Shown here in pieces: positions 26,368 through 35,891 of a DNA stretch of 64,000 bases. Source of the stretch: Oceanicaulis sp. MMSF_3324 (GTDB lineage: Bacteria > Pseudomonadota > Alphaproteobacteria > Caulobacterales > Maricaulaceae); assembly GCF_030733545.1 (NCBI RefSeq), contig NZ_JASHIU010000008.1, positions 62,001 through 126,000 on the forward strand, given 5' to 3'. The position numbers were made by a program, and so were the translations under genes. A model generated the notes under the pieces. That model saw nothing but the letters and a program-made list of their open reading frames with translations. It had not been told where the DNA came from and searched no databases. How positions within the stretch are numbered: position 1 is the stretch's first letter; every line of letters begins with the position of its first letter.

Positions 26368-27791
26368 CAGTAGTCTCCTTCACCGGGTTGGCCGAGCATG
26401 AAATCGCGCACGGTGCGACGCTCGGGATCGGCGCGGTCAAACATCAAGGCGCCGTCGAGATAGACGTTGTCCGCCAGCGCATAGCTGGAGAACGGATGGC
26501 CGGACCACAGCACGAGGTCGGCGCGCTTGCCTTCCTCGATGGAACCGGTTTCGTCGAAAATGCCCAGAGCGCGCGCCGGGTTCGAAGTGAACCAGCTGAC
26601 GGCCTCGGCGTCGGAGATATCAAGGCCCATGCGACGACCATCGGAAAGCGCTTTCGCGACCTCGTGGTTCAGGCGCTGAATGCCCAGATCTGAATCCGAA
26701 TGGATCATGGCGCAGGCGCCGCCGGCATGGGTCAGCGGCAGGTTCTCGCGGATGGAGTCATAGGCTTCCATCTTGAACCCGCCCCAGTCCGCCCAGACCG
26801 CGGCGCACGTGTTGTGCTCAGCCAGGATGTCGGGGATCTTGTAGGCTTCGACGGCGTGGTGGAAGGTGGTGACCTGGTAGTCGAACTCTTCGGCGAGATC
26901 GAGGATCATCGCCATTTCATCAGCGCGATAGCAGTGCATCTGGACCAGGATTTCGCCGTCGAGCACGCCCATGAGGGTATCGAGTTCGAAATTGCGGGTC
27001 GGCGGATCGACATCCTCACCGGCCTCAGCAGCCTCCCAGTATTCCCGCCAGCTCTGGCGATAATCGCTCGCCTGCTGCCAGGCCTGACGATAGCCCGCCA
27101 GATTGCCCATACGCGTCGCCGGGCCGCCGCGATTGCCATAAACGCGCTTGGGGTTCTCACCACAGGCCATTTTCAGCGTGTAGGGCGCATCGGGAAACTT
27201 CATGCCCTGCATCGTCCGGGAGGGAACATTGCGCAAGGTGACGCCGCGTCCGCCAAACAGGTTCGCCGAACCGGGCAGGATGTGAAGCGTGGTGACGCCG
27301 GCGGCCAGCGCCGTGTCAAAGCCCGGATCCTGGGGCCAGACGCTATGCTCGGCCCAGACTTCAGCGGTGACCGGCGCCACAGCTTCATTGCCGTCAGAGT
27401 GCGCGTTGACGCTGGGCGAGGGATATACGCCCAGGTGCGAGTGAATATCGACAACGCCCGGCGTGATATAGCGGCCCTCGGCGTCAATGACGCTTGCGCC
27501 TTCTGGCGCCGAGAGACCGGCGCCGATGGCGGCGATTCGGCCGTTCTCGATCAGGATGTCGGTGTTTTCAAGCTCACCGCCGACACCGTCAAACACGGTG
27601 GCGCCGGTAATCAGTGTGACGCCGGACGGCACCGGCTCATAGGTGCTGGGAAACGGATTGGAGTCATACCGGACGATGTCCACATCGCCGCTGGGCTCCG
27701 AACCGGAACCGGTCTCGGATGAGCACGCCGCCAGGCCGAAAGCGGACAAGGCCGCTATCGACGCGCCGAGCGCCTTAAGTGTTCTGTGCAC
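26367..27791 (-). CDS. Amidohydrolase lipoprotein (imidazolonepropionase-like, COG1228)
   Basis: A 474-residue enzyme with a lipoprotein signal (FGLAACSSE; lipobox LAAC near residue 23), so anchored in the envelope after export. The metal-dependent hydrolase fold has an intact HxH (GVVDIHSHLGVYPSP, about residue 118), further likely ligands in TFHHAVEA and an Asp in MIHSDSDLG, and the C-terminal NPARALGIFDETGSIEEGKRADLVLWSG. The substrate is probably a cyclic amide or peptide-derived compound, but it cannot be deduced. First gene of the two-gene operon with the degenerate paralogue. Confidence 0.87.
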   Translation of the reverse strand: MHRTLKALGASIAALSAFGLAACSSETGSGSEPSGDVDIVRYDSNPFPSTYEPVPSGVTLITGATVFDGVGGELENTDILIENGRIAAIGAGLSAPEGASVIDAEGRYITPGVVDIHSHLGVYPSPSVNAHSDGNEAVAPVTAEVWAEHSVWPQDPGFDTALAAGVTTLHILPGSANLFGGRGVTLRNVPSRTMQGMKFPDAPYTLKMACGENPKRVYGNRGGPATRMGNLAGYRQAWQQASDYRQSWREYWEAAEAGEDVDPPTRNFELDTLMGVLDGEILVQMHCYRADEMAMILDLAEEFDYQVTTFHHAVEAYKIPDILAEHNTCAAVWADWGGFKMEAYDSIRENLPLTHAGGACAMIHSDSDLGIQRLNHEVAKALSDGRRMGLDISDAEAVSWFTSNPARALGIFDETGSIEEGKRADLVLWSGHPFSSYALADNVYLDGALMFDRADPERRTVRDFMLGQPGEGDY

Positions 27792-27995
27792 GGAACTCTC
27801 CCCTTATTATCGCGCCGTTCGCGAGGCGCGGATCGCGAAGCGCGCAGACTGGCTTAATTTTGAGGGGTGAGGGAAGGGGTTACTTGATAACACCTGCCGT
27901 CAAGTCCGCCGTCGTGTCGTGTAATGGCGCCGTTTGCGCCACGTCTTCGCCTTTTTAGGACGCGACAGAGCCCATGCAGGAAAGAGGATGCACGG

Positions 27996-28841
27996 ATGAA
28001 CCCTGTCTCACTGGGCCTGAGCCTGATGGCGGCCCTTATCGTTAGTCTGCCGGCCATCGCGCAGTCAGATTCCATTGAACTCACCCTCAGCCGGGACCCG
28101 CATCTGGCCGCGATCGGAGATCGCCAGGTCAGTTTCATTGCGCGGGACATGGAAACTGGCATCACCTATGTCCTGGATGGCAGCGAGCCAGACCGTCGTC
28201 GGGGCCCCTGGTCGACGTTCAAGATCCCCAATCTCATCATAGCTCTGGAAACGGGCGTGGCCGAAGATCTGGAGGCACGACTACCTTGGGATTCGCAGGC
28301 GCGTCCGGCCGCGAATTACTGGCCCGCAGACTGGCGTCAGGACCAGACATTGAGAACGGCGTTCACGCGGTCCGCCGCCTGGGCGTTTCAGGACCTGGCT
28401 ATCGAGATCGGCGCCCGGACCTATCAGGACCTCTTGCCCGCCTGGGCCTATGGCGACGCCGAGGTGGCGGACGGTTCAGATCGGTTCTGGCTCGACCAGA
28501 CCCTGGAAATTTCTCCGCGTGAACAGATCGCCTTTTTGGAGCGTCTACTGAACCGCCAGCTGGGCATCAGCGAAGCGAGCCTTGATGCATTGGATGAAGT
28601 CTCACTGGCCGGCGAGAGGCCCGATGGCGCGCTGCATGGCAAGACAGGCGCAGGACCTGTGGAGCTAGGCAATTTCGAAGGACGATTTGAAGGCTGGTAT
28701 GTCGGGTATCTGGATAGGGAGGCGCGCGCACCCATCGTCTTCGCCCTGCATGCCGAAGCCTCAAGCTTCAATGGCATTCGGACATTCCGCCGTGAAATGG
28801 CCGAGGCTCTTCTGACAGATGTGACCGAACGGATCGAGTAG
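27996..28841 (+). CDS. Class D (OXA-like) beta-lactamase homologue
   Basis: Periplasmic serine hydrolase of 281 residues with a signal peptide (MNPVSLGLSLMAALIVSLPAIAQ); ATG 27996 follows a GAGG site. The class D motifs appear in order: STFK (PWSTFKIPN, nucleophile and carbamylated Lys), the SxV position as SAA (TRSAAWAFQDLA), the YGN position as YGD (AWAYGDAEV), WLDQTLEISPREQIAFL matching the OXA WLE...ISxxEQ segment, and KTG (LHGKTGAG). The two altered motifs differ from clinical OXA enzymes, so activity on beta-lactams is uncertain; a chromosomal, possibly ancestral enzyme is likely. It stands alone, convergent with parE. Confidence 0.86.
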   Translation: MNPVSLGLSLMAALIVSLPAIAQSDSIELTLSRDPHLAAIGDRQVSFIARDMETGITYVLDGSEPDRRRGPWSTFKIPNLIIALETGVAEDLEARLPWDSQARPAANYWPADWRQDQTLRTAFTRSAAWAFQDLAIEIGARTYQDLLPAWAYGDAEVADGSDRFWLDQTLEISPREQIAFLERLLNRQLGISEASLDALDEVSLAGERPDGALHGKTGAGPVELGNFEGRFEGWYVGYLDREARAPIVFALHAEASSFNGIRTFRREMAEALLTDVTERIE

Positions 28842-28862
28842 GGCAGGCGTGGACGTCCGGGA

Positions 28863-31010
28863 TCAGACGTCCACTTCTTCCACGAAGGGCGCATTGTCCT
28901 GAATGAACTGGAAGCGCAGTTCGGGTTTCTTGCCCATCAGCGTTTCCACGAGCGCGTCGGCGCTCTCACGCATTTCAGGCGTCACCACAACCCGCGCCAG
29001 CGAACGGCTCTCGGGCAACATGGTGGTGGATTTGAGCTGGGGCGGGGTCATCTCGCCCAGACCCTTGAAGCGCCCGACTTCGACCTTGCCTTTCTTGAAG
29101 GCGGTCTCCAGCAAATGGTTCTTCTCGGCCTCATCCTGGGCGTAGAGCGTCTTGCCGCCCTGCGTCAGTCGGAACAGCGGCGGCTGGGCCATGAAAAGGC
29201 GGCCCGATTCAATAAGGCCGGGCAGGAATTTGTAGAAGAACGTCGCCAGCAAAGCGGCGATGTGAGCGCCGTCCACATCGGCGTCACACATGATGATGAC
29301 GCGCTCATACCGCAGATCCTCGAGATCGAACTTCTTGCCCGGCTGGACGCCCAGAGCCAGCAGCAGATCGGAAATCTCCTGGTTGGCCGCGATCTTGTCA
29401 GCCGTGGCGGAGGCGACGTTCAGGATCTTGCCGCGCAGGGGCAGGATGGCCTGGGTCTTCCGGTCGCGCGCCTGTTTGGCCGAACCGCCTGCGGAATCAC
29501 CCTCCACCAGGAAGAGCTCGGCGCCATCGGCGGAATTCTGAGAGCAGTCCGCCAGCTTACCTGGAAGCCGAAGCTTTCGCGTTGCGGACTGACGTTTGAC
29601 CTCTTTCTCGCGCTTGCGCTTGAGTCGGTCTTCGGCCCGGTCCACCGCCCATTCGACAAGACGCGCGGCATCCTTGGGCCGGCCCGCCAGCCAGTGGTCA
29701 AACTGGTCCCGAATGGCTTGTTCAACCAGGCGGCCCGCTTCGGCCGTGGACAGGCGATCCTTGGTCTGGCCCTGGAACTCGGGGTCCTTGATGAAGACCG
29801 AGATCAGGATGCCGGCGCCGCCCATGACATCGTCAGCGGTGATCTGGGCCGCCTTCTTCACATTGGCCAGCTCGCCATAGGCGCGCAGGCCCTTGGACAG
29901 TGCGGCTCGCAAGCCCTGTTCATGGGTGCCGCCCATGGGGGTGGGCACCGTGTTACAGAAACTCTGGCAGAAGCTGTCATCGGGGCCGAACCCGTTTTCG
30001 GAAAACGCGACCGCCCATTCCACGGCGCCCATGCGGCCATCGCGTTCGACGCGACCGGCGAACTGGTCGGTGACAAGCGAGGCGTTGGGCGTCAGCTCGA
30101 CAAGCCGGTCAGCCAGCCCGCCCGGGAAGGCGAGGGTGGTTTCAGCCGGAATGTCCGTGCCTTCGACCAGGCTTTCGGGGCATTTCCAGCGGATCTGGAC
30201 GCCGCGGCGCAGAAACGCCTTGGCGCGCGCCATGTTGAAGATGCGCGGGGCCTTGAGCACAGCGCGCGGCCCGAAGATTTCCGGGTCAGGCTTGAAGCGG
30301 ACGGTTGTGCCCCGACGGTTGGGCGCCGCGCCGATTTTCTCCACAGGGCCCTGCGGGATGCCGCGGACATAGATCTGACGCCAGAGCGTCTTGTCGCGAG
30401 CGACCTCGACTTCGACCAGTTCGGACAGCGCGTTCACCACAGACACGCCCACGCCGTGCAGACCGCCGGCGGTCTGGTAGGCCTTGTCCGAGAACTTGCC
30501 GCCGGCATGCAGGGTGGTCAGCACCACTTCAAGCGCAGACTTATCGGGAAATTTGGGGTGCGGGTCGACCGGAATGCCGCGGCCATTGTCGGAGACCGAG
30601 ACGAAGCCGCCTTCATCCATGGTGACTTCGATCCGGTCGGCATATCCAGCCACCGCTTCGTCCATGGAGTTGTCGAGAATTTCCGCAAACAGGTGGTGCA
30701 GCGCGCGTTCGTCGGTGCCGCCGATATACATGCCCGGACGTTTGCGAACAGGCTCGAGCCCTTCGAGCACTTCGATCGAGGCGGCGTCATAACCCTTGTT
30801 TTCCGCTGCGGCGGTCGGCGCGACGCTCGGGGCGGGCGCGGGTTTGGACGGCGCAGGCTTGGCGGTTTCGGGTTTGGGCTCAGACGGCGCTTCAGACGCC
30901 TTGGGTGCAGGCGCAGGTTCGGAAGGCGTCACGCGTGGAGCGGACGGCGTCGCCGGGCCCTTGGGGCCGGACGGAGCGGAAAACAGATCGTCTTGCGAAT
31001 CATCAGCCAT
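28863..31010 (-). CDS. parE: DNA topoisomerase IV subunit B
   Basis: ATPase subunit of topoisomerase IV, which decatenates replicated chromosomes together with ParC. The 715-residue protein has a GHKL ATPase domain (EILDNSMDEAVAG, DNGRGIPVD, GGLHGVGVSVVNALS), the transducer, and a TOPRIM domain (EGDSAGGSAKQARDRKTQAILPLRGK; metal site CDADVDGAHI), then the C-terminal GEMTPPQLKSTTM. The first 75 residues are a Pro/Ala/Ser/Lys-rich extension not needed for the enzyme. The RPGMYIGGTDERALHHL start of the core is the ParE form rather than GyrB. No terminator separates it clearly from the convergent class D gene 21 bases away. Confidence 0.93.
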   Translation of the reverse strand: MADDSQDDLFSAPSGPKGPATPSAPRVTPSEPAPAPKASEAPSEPKPETAKPAPSKPAPAPSVAPTAAAENKGYDAASIEVLEGLEPVRKRPGMYIGGTDERALHHLFAEILDNSMDEAVAGYADRIEVTMDEGGFVSVSDNGRGIPVDPHPKFPDKSALEVVLTTLHAGGKFSDKAYQTAGGLHGVGVSVVNALSELVEVEVARDKTLWRQIYVRGIPQGPVEKIGAAPNRRGTTVRFKPDPEIFGPRAVLKAPRIFNMARAKAFLRRGVQIRWKCPESLVEGTDIPAETTLAFPGGLADRLVELTPNASLVTDQFAGRVERDGRMGAVEWAVAFSENGFGPDDSFCQSFCNTVPTPMGGTHEQGLRAALSKGLRAYGELANVKKAAQITADDVMGGAGILISVFIKDPEFQGQTKDRLSTAEAGRLVEQAIRDQFDHWLAGRPKDAARLVEWAVDRAEDRLKRKREKEVKRQSATRKLRLPGKLADCSQNSADGAELFLVEGDSAGGSAKQARDRKTQAILPLRGKILNVASATADKIAANQEISDLLLALGVQPGKKFDLEDLRYERVIIMCDADVDGAHIAALLATFFYKFLPGLIESGRLFMAQPPLFRLTQGGKTLYAQDEAEKNHLLETAFKKGKVEVGRFKGLGEMTPPQLKSTTMLPESRSLARVVVTPEMRESADALVETLMGKKPELRFQFIQDNAPFVEEVDV

Positions 31011-31095
31011 GGCCAGTCAATTTGCCCCAGCCTGATCCGATCGTGTAGGGGATCACGCAGCCTGAACGGCATTGCCATGTGGAAAGTCTGGTCGA

Positions 31096-31500
31096 ATGAC
31101 GCCTCTGACGGATCTGGATGCGCTGTTGCGCGATATGAAGCCCTGTCTGGATCCTGAGCGCTATGCTTATGCCGCCCTTCAAGATCAGGACACGCCCTGG
31201 CCTGAGCAGACGGTGGCTTGGTTTGAGGAAGACGAGGGGCGATCGGTGATCGCCCCTTATGACCATCTCCTGTCAGCCGGACTGCCGGTTCAATTCCCGT
31301 GTCGACGGATCACGCTGAGCGTCTATTCGGCTTTGGAGGCGGTGGGTTTGACCGCTCAAATCGCGACGGCTCTGGCGAGAGCCGGGATCAGCGCCAACCT
31401 GGTCGCGGGGCTTCACCATGATCATGTCTTCGTTCCGGAAACACGGGCCGAACAGGCGTTATCGGTGCTCGAAACGCTGTCCGAGACGGCAAGGCGCTAG
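31096..31500 (+). CDS. ACT-domain protein (COG3602-like)
   Basis: Small cytoplasmic protein of 134 residues from ATG 31096 (MTPLTDLDAL). It carries two ACT-like ligand-binding halves: an N-terminal segment with RYAYAALQDQDTPWP and a C-terminal LSVYSALEAVGLTAQIATALARAGISANLVAGLHHDHVFVP with the ACT beta-alpha-beta pattern and Gly turn. Such proteins bind small molecules, often amino acids; the ligand is unknown. Divergent from parE, and its last four bases overlap the convergent lipoprotein gene. Confidence 0.8.
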   Translation: MTPLTDLDALLRDMKPCLDPERYAYAALQDQDTPWPEQTVAWFEEDEGRSVIAPYDHLLSAGLPVQFPCRRITLSVYSALEAVGLTAQIATALARAGISANLVAGLHHDHVFVPETRAEQALSVLETLSETARR

Positions 31501-32105
31501 AAGAACGGGATCAGGCCGCGGCCCAGACGCCGTTCGCACCGGCTGATCTGATTGTCATAACGCTGTGCATCCGCCTGGACGGTTCGAGCCGCCCGCAGCA
31601 GCCAGTCCTTGTTGCGGTAGGTGCGCCGGTTATAGCCGCCATGGCCTTCATGGTAAGCCAGATAGAGCGAATATGGATCGTCGAGCGAAATACCGGACAG
31701 TTGCTGGGACTTGTTGGCGTACCAACCGATAAAATCCACCGCATCGCCGAAATCATCCCGATCAGCGCCGCGCCGACCGGTGTCTTCGCGATACCAGTCC
31801 CAGGTGCTGTTGAGCGCTTGCGCGTAGCCATAGGCAGACGAGGGGCGTGCGCCTGGGATGAAGCCCAACAAGCGACGTCGGGCCGGGCGCGCATGGCGGT
31901 TGAAACTCGATTCTTTTTTCAGGAATGCAAGCTGGGCCCCCGGTGACAGCCCCCAACGCCGCTCCGAGCGCTGAAGATCGCGCCACCAGCTGCGATTGTC
32001 CTGAAGGATCAGGCAGGCGTCATGCACCTGATCAGGCGGCCCTGACGCGCACCCGGCCAGAATCATGAGGCTGAACAAGCCAAGAAGAGCAGACCGCATC
32101 ATCAT
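31497..32105 (-). CDS. Lytic transglycosylase-like (SLT domain) lipoprotein
   Basis: A 202-residue outer-envelope lipoprotein: signal MMMRSALLGLFSLMILAGC with lipobox LAGC. The mature protein has a goose-lysozyme-like SLT fold with the catalytic Glu in FLKKESSF (about residue 65), the GYAQALNSTWDWY segment and YLAYHEGHGGYNRRTY, all typical of family 1/EMT-type peptidoglycan lytic transglycosylases. Three consecutive ATGs (32105, 32102, 32099) make the exact start ambiguous; a GTG at 32126 is less likely. Transcribed alone on the minus strand. Confidence 0.85.
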   Translation of the reverse strand: MMMRSALLGLFSLMILAGCASGPPDQVHDACLILQDNRSWWRDLQRSERRWGLSPGAQLAFLKKESSFNRHARPARRRLLGFIPGARPSSAYGYAQALNSTWDWYREDTGRRGADRDDFGDAVDFIGWYANKSQQLSGISLDDPYSLYLAYHEGHGGYNRRTYRNKDWLLRAARTVQADAQRYDNQISRCERRLGRGLIPFF

Positions 32106-32202
32106 GACGCCACTCTGCCGCGACACGGTTAACCGGCTGTGAAACGGCTTTGACGGTGATCGGACCGTGAGAGCGTATTTGTTGTAATGAAGGGGGCGAA
32201 AG

Positions 32203-32241
32203 AAAGAGGGGTCGGCGCGCCTGCGTCATACGCGCCGACCC
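32203..32241 (-). terminator. Terminator downstream of the autotransporter gene
   Basis: GGTCGGCGCG and CGCGCCGACC form a ten-base perfect stem with an 11-base loop; on the minus strand it is followed by a pyrimidine-rich CCTCTTTCTTTC run. Confidence 0.75.
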
Positions 32242-32337
32242 GATGTCTTCGCCGTCAATGCATGGGGTCAGGACAGGAAGACGATTTGTTCCCACCAAAT
32301 TCCCCTCTGACGGGCAATGTAAATATGTGTAGTTGTC

Positions 32338-35300
32338 CTAGAATGTCAGGCGGATAACCAGTCGCGCGACATGCCGGACAAAGTCATCACGCACGTCCGC
32401 GTCGTAGGCGAAAGTGAATGTGGAGTAGTCCGAACCTGCGCTCAAGCCAAAGCCGATGAGCGCCCCCGAGTTTGCCAGCTGTTCAGATCGCAGGGTGAAG
32501 GGATTTCCCGTCTGCCCGAACTGCGCGGTTGTTTCGCCGCCGGAACTTGAGAACTCACCGCGATAACCCACGCGAATGGAGGGCGCCCACCAGGACTGAT
32601 CCGTTCCGAAGCGCCGAGCAAGGCTCAACGTACCAGAGCCGAGCAGGATCGAGGAATCGCGATCATCGACGACCAGGCCCAGATCGGAAATGGCGTCAGC
32701 ATTGGTTCCGGCAGTGGTTTCGGTGTAACCGCTCTCGAACAAGGTGACATAGGTCAGATCGGCTTCCGGACGCAGCACCCAGTTGCCGAACGCGAAGTCG
32801 CGACCCGCCTGGAAGCTGGCGGTGGCGTGCCAGCCGGTCCAATCCGCAGTCGTCAGGGCTGTGAAATCGCCAATGCGGATTTCGCGATCCGTTTCGAAAT
32901 AGTCGTAGCCAATGCCGATATTGCCCGAAATGTCGAAACCGCCAAGATCCATGGCGGCGTAACCGCCAACCTGACCTGACATCGAGATCATCGGCTGGTC
33001 GAAGCCATCGCTTTCCTCAATCTCGCTTGCGGCCCCAACGAGCTGGACGCCCACGGCGTAGAACGGCCCGACAGGACGGTCGAGGCCCACGGCGAGGCCG
33101 ACGCCCTGGCCCCGATATCCGGCGCCAAAAGCCGTGCTGGACCGGTCGGCGAAGTAGCCGAATTCCTGAATCCAGACACCTGCCAGATTGTCCGGCGCCA
33201 GTCGGGCGTTTCTCAGACGGCCCTGCAAGGCGCCGGCGGCGGCGTCATTGGAGGCGAGGGCGAACTGGATCGCGCTGGCGGCGTATTCGGGCAGCAATTG
33301 GTCATATGCGCCGTAAAACTGCTCTGCCGTGCGTAGGTTCGCAAACGCCGCGCCCAACGATTCCACGCTCTGGAAAGCCGCCAGGGCTTCGTCATAGGCG
33401 GCGGCCTGATTGGCGTGCATGCCCAGCTCTTCCGCCGTTTTCAGCTCAAGCGTCAGAACGATCTTGTTCGCATCCTCGCTCGAACGCTCAAGGCTGGCGT
33501 TATAAAGATACGGCGAGTCCGAGGTGGTGAGCGTTTCATCCTCATTCGCGATCGTCAGGGTGCCCGCCGTAATGATGTTAAACGTGCCCCCCTGGCCGAT
33601 GACATTGGCCAGACCGACCGACAATGCGGACCCTTCTTCAAAGGTTACATCGCCAGTTGCGTTCAAAAAGGCGTTCGAGCGACCTTCGGTGTCGATCACC
33701 ACTTCCAGCACGCCGTCATTGCGGAAAATCGCATCGCGCAGGGCCAGCGCGTCAGACCCGGTCAGCCCGATCTGGCCATTGGCGACGTCCAGCACCAGGT
33801 CGCCGTCAGCATCGCTGATGGCGCCATTCAGAGAAGCGTTATTGATGACAAGGGTGTCGGCGCCAAGACCGAACGCGATGTCGCCATCAATGGAGCCAGC
33901 GTTGATCTCGACCCGGTCGTCGCCATCCCCAAGAAGGATGTCGCCGCGGATGAGAGGCGTGCCCAGGGGCTCTCCATCGTCATCAAAGGCCTGATCCTGA
34001 ATGATTTGCAGGCCGGTATTGTTGTTGCGCGCGTCAATGGCGATCGTTTGGATGTCGTCTTGCGAGAACGCATCGGTCAGATTGATGGCGGACGCGTTAA
34101 TGACGCCGGTATTGTGGATTTCCTCGAGACTGTCGTCATTGGAACGGATGGCGACAGCGCTTTGGCCGCCGCCCGTCACCGTTGCGGTAATGGTCCCGGC
34201 TTCATTGAGAAGACGGCGCAGTTGCGAGTTTTCATCCAGATCGAGCGCGATCGCGACAGCCGCGCCAAACGCATCGTCGGCGAAGCCGTCTTCAGATGCG
34301 CCAAGGCTGGCAGAAGCCTGAACCGTGCCCGTGTTGTGAAAACTTTCCGCCTGGACGCCTTCGCCAAGCCGCACGGCGGTTGCCGTCCCGTCATAGGCAA
34401 TGGCCTGAATGGTGTCTGCGTTGGAAATGCCGTTCTGACCCAGAATGACCGAGCGCAATTCGCCATTGTCGTTTCGGCCGACAATCAGGAAGGCCGTCGC
34501 ATCCTTGCCATCGAAGATGCCGTTATTGGCGATCCGTCCTTCATTGACGACAGCGTAGCCGAGCTGATCGCCGTCATCGTCATCATCAGTTCTATCAGCG
34601 GTGTAATCGTCCGGCAGGCTGACTTCACCGATGACCACATCGCTGTCCGCCCCCTCATCGGGACGAATCTCCAGACCGGCGCCACTGCCGGTGTAGGCCT
34701 GGATGATGCCGGTCGCAGAGATGAAAACCCCATCGGTAACGGAGCCGGCCACAACAAAGGCCGAGCCCGAATCCAGATTGTCGGCGACATCGCCGCGTTC
34801 GGCGGCTTCAGCTTCGCTTTCGAACAGCGCCATCAGCGTGCCGCTGAAGCGGCGAGTGGTTCGATAACCGGTGGCCTGCACTGAACCGTTAGCTCGAATG
34901 CCGCCGCCCACATCACCTTCCACGACAAAGCCTTCGCCGCCGGGACTGGTCGCGGTCACGGAGCGTACTTCCACATCGCCGCTGACATCAGATTCGATGG
35001 AGACGCCACGGCTATTTTCACCGGTGACGTTGACCGAGCCACGGCTCAGGAAGTCGCCATCGATAGCGGTGACCGCGCGGACGCCAAAACTGTTCTGGCC
35101 CTGCACGACCACAGAGCCCGTGCTGGTGATGTTGATATCGCCGGTGATCGGAGCCTGGCCGTCGACGGGCGCGAAATCGCTGTCGACCTCGCCAAGCAGG
35201 ATGCCGGTCTTGTTCTGGTCCTGGGCAAAGGCGCCATCGGCCTCGGTATCGGGATCGTCGGCCTGGCCATCGCCATCCGTGTCCGTCAGATCATCGGTGC

Positions 35301-35685
35301 CGCTGTCCACAGCATCCTGGCTATCATCGAGCAGGATGCGCCCCGCATGGGTGATGTCGCTGTCCACGCCTGAGTCGACTTGAACCCCGACAGCTCCATC
35401 AACATCGACGAAGTTGCCGTCGCTATCACGATCAAGAATGTTGATGGTCGAGCCTGTCTCGGTCGTCAGGTCGTGATTGGAATTGACCCGTACGGCCGGA
35501 CCAGGCGTGCCGACCAGCGTGACGCGTCCGTTTGATCCAATGACGATGTTGTCAGCATTTCCGGCGCCGTCCGCATCCGCGGTCTCAACGGGCTCTGTGC
35601 GTTCGTCGTTGATCTCCTCATCCGCCCAGGCGGGTGCGGCGATCAGGGCGGACAGGGAAACGGCGGCGAGAAGGCTGCGGCGCAT
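32338..35685 (-). CDS. Large autotransporter (type Va) with acidic beta-helical passenger
   Basis: A 1115-residue secreted protein. The signal peptide is MRRSLLAAVSLSALIAAPAWA, counted from ATG 35685; an ATG ten codons upstream gives a less typical signal. The passenger (about 25-830) is rich in Asp, Gly, Asn and Val with repeated short beta-strands (ADTLVINNASLNGAISDADGDLVLD-like), predicting a parallel beta-helix, and holds Asp-rich DTDGDGQADDPDTEADG and DDDDDGDQ stretches that could bind calcium. A linker helix leads to the C-terminal 12-strand barrel (about 850-1115: GVWIQEFGYFADRSS, GIGYDYFETDREIR) ending in RLTF with a terminal aromatic residue for BAM recognition. Its surface function cannot be named. 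No protease or lipase motif was seen. Confidence 0.87.
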   Translation of the reverse strand: MRRSLLAAVSLSALIAAPAWADEEINDERTEPVETADADGAGNADNIVIGSNGRVTLVGTPGPAVRVNSNHDLTTETGSTINILDRDSDGNFVDVDGAVGVQVDSGVDSDITHAGRILLDDSQDAVDSGTDDLTDTDGDGQADDPDTEADGAFAQDQNKTGILLGEVDSDFAPVDGQAPITGDINITSTGSVVVQGQNSFGVRAVTAIDGDFLSRGSVNVTGENSRGVSIESDVSGDVEVRSVTATSPGGEGFVVEGDVGGGIRANGSVQATGYRTTRRFSGTLMALFESEAEAAERGDVADNLDSGSAFVVAGSVTDGVFISATGIIQAYTGSGAGLEIRPDEGADSDVVIGEVSLPDDYTADRTDDDDDGDQLGYAVVNEGRIANNGIFDGKDATAFLIVGRNDNGELRSVILGQNGISNADTIQAIAYDGTATAVRLGEGVQAESFHNTGTVQASASLGASEDGFADDAFGAAVAIALDLDENSQLRRLLNEAGTITATVTGGGQSAVAIRSNDDSLEEIHNTGVINASAINLTDAFSQDDIQTIAIDARNNNTGLQIIQDQAFDDDGEPLGTPLIRGDILLGDGDDRVEINAGSIDGDIAFGLGADTLVINNASLNGAISDADGDLVLDVANGQIGLTGSDALALRDAIFRNDGVLEVVIDTEGRSNAFLNATGDVTFEEGSALSVGLANVIGQGGTFNIITAGTLTIANEDETLTTSDSPYLYNASLERSSEDANKIVLTLELKTAEELGMHANQAAAYDEALAAFQSVESLGAAFANLRTAEQFYGAYDQLLPEYAASAIQFALASNDAAAGALQGRLRNARLAPDNLAGVWIQEFGYFADRSSTAFGAGYRGQGVGLAVGLDRPVGPFYAVGVQLVGAASEIEESDGFDQPMISMSGQVGGYAAMDLGGFDISGNIGIGYDYFETDREIRIGDFTALTTADWTGWHATASFQAGRDFAFGNWVLRPEADLTYVTLFESGYTETTAGTNADAISDLGLVVDDRDSSILLGSGTLSLARRFGTDQSWWAPSIRVGYRGEFSSSGGETTAQFGQTGNPFTLRSEQLANSGALIGFGLSAGSDYSTFTFAYDADVRDDFVRHVARLVIRLTF

Positions 35686-35835
35686 GCGTCGGTCTCCGGT
35701 CGGGCGCAAGTTCACAAGAGGTGAACCATACGTGCGTAGGAGAGTCTTTCTAGCCCATGGTTTTGTGCGCGTCGACCGTCGCCCGGTCCTGCGCCGCAGC
35801 CAATTTCGCTTTGTGAAGAAGAGGCTGAAATGAGA

Positions 35836-35867
35836 GCGGCCGCCCCGGACAGGTCCGGAGCGGCCGC
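35836..35867 (-). terminator. Stem-loop terminator after glnA
   Basis: GCGGCCGC-C-CCGGAC and GTCCGG-A-GCGGCCGC form a long stem with an AG loop, 25 bases after the glnA stop. The T-tract is weak (CTCTCATTTC on the minus strand). Confidence 0.6.
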
Positions 35868-35891
35868 ATCGCCGTGTATCAGGCGTGTGTC

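Noticed and set aside
27792-27819. GGAAC...CGTT near the class D beta-lactamase and amidohydrolase promoters
   Set aside because: The spacer is 19 bases, outside the 16-17 accepted for EcfG, and the box overlaps the start of the amidohydrolase gene.
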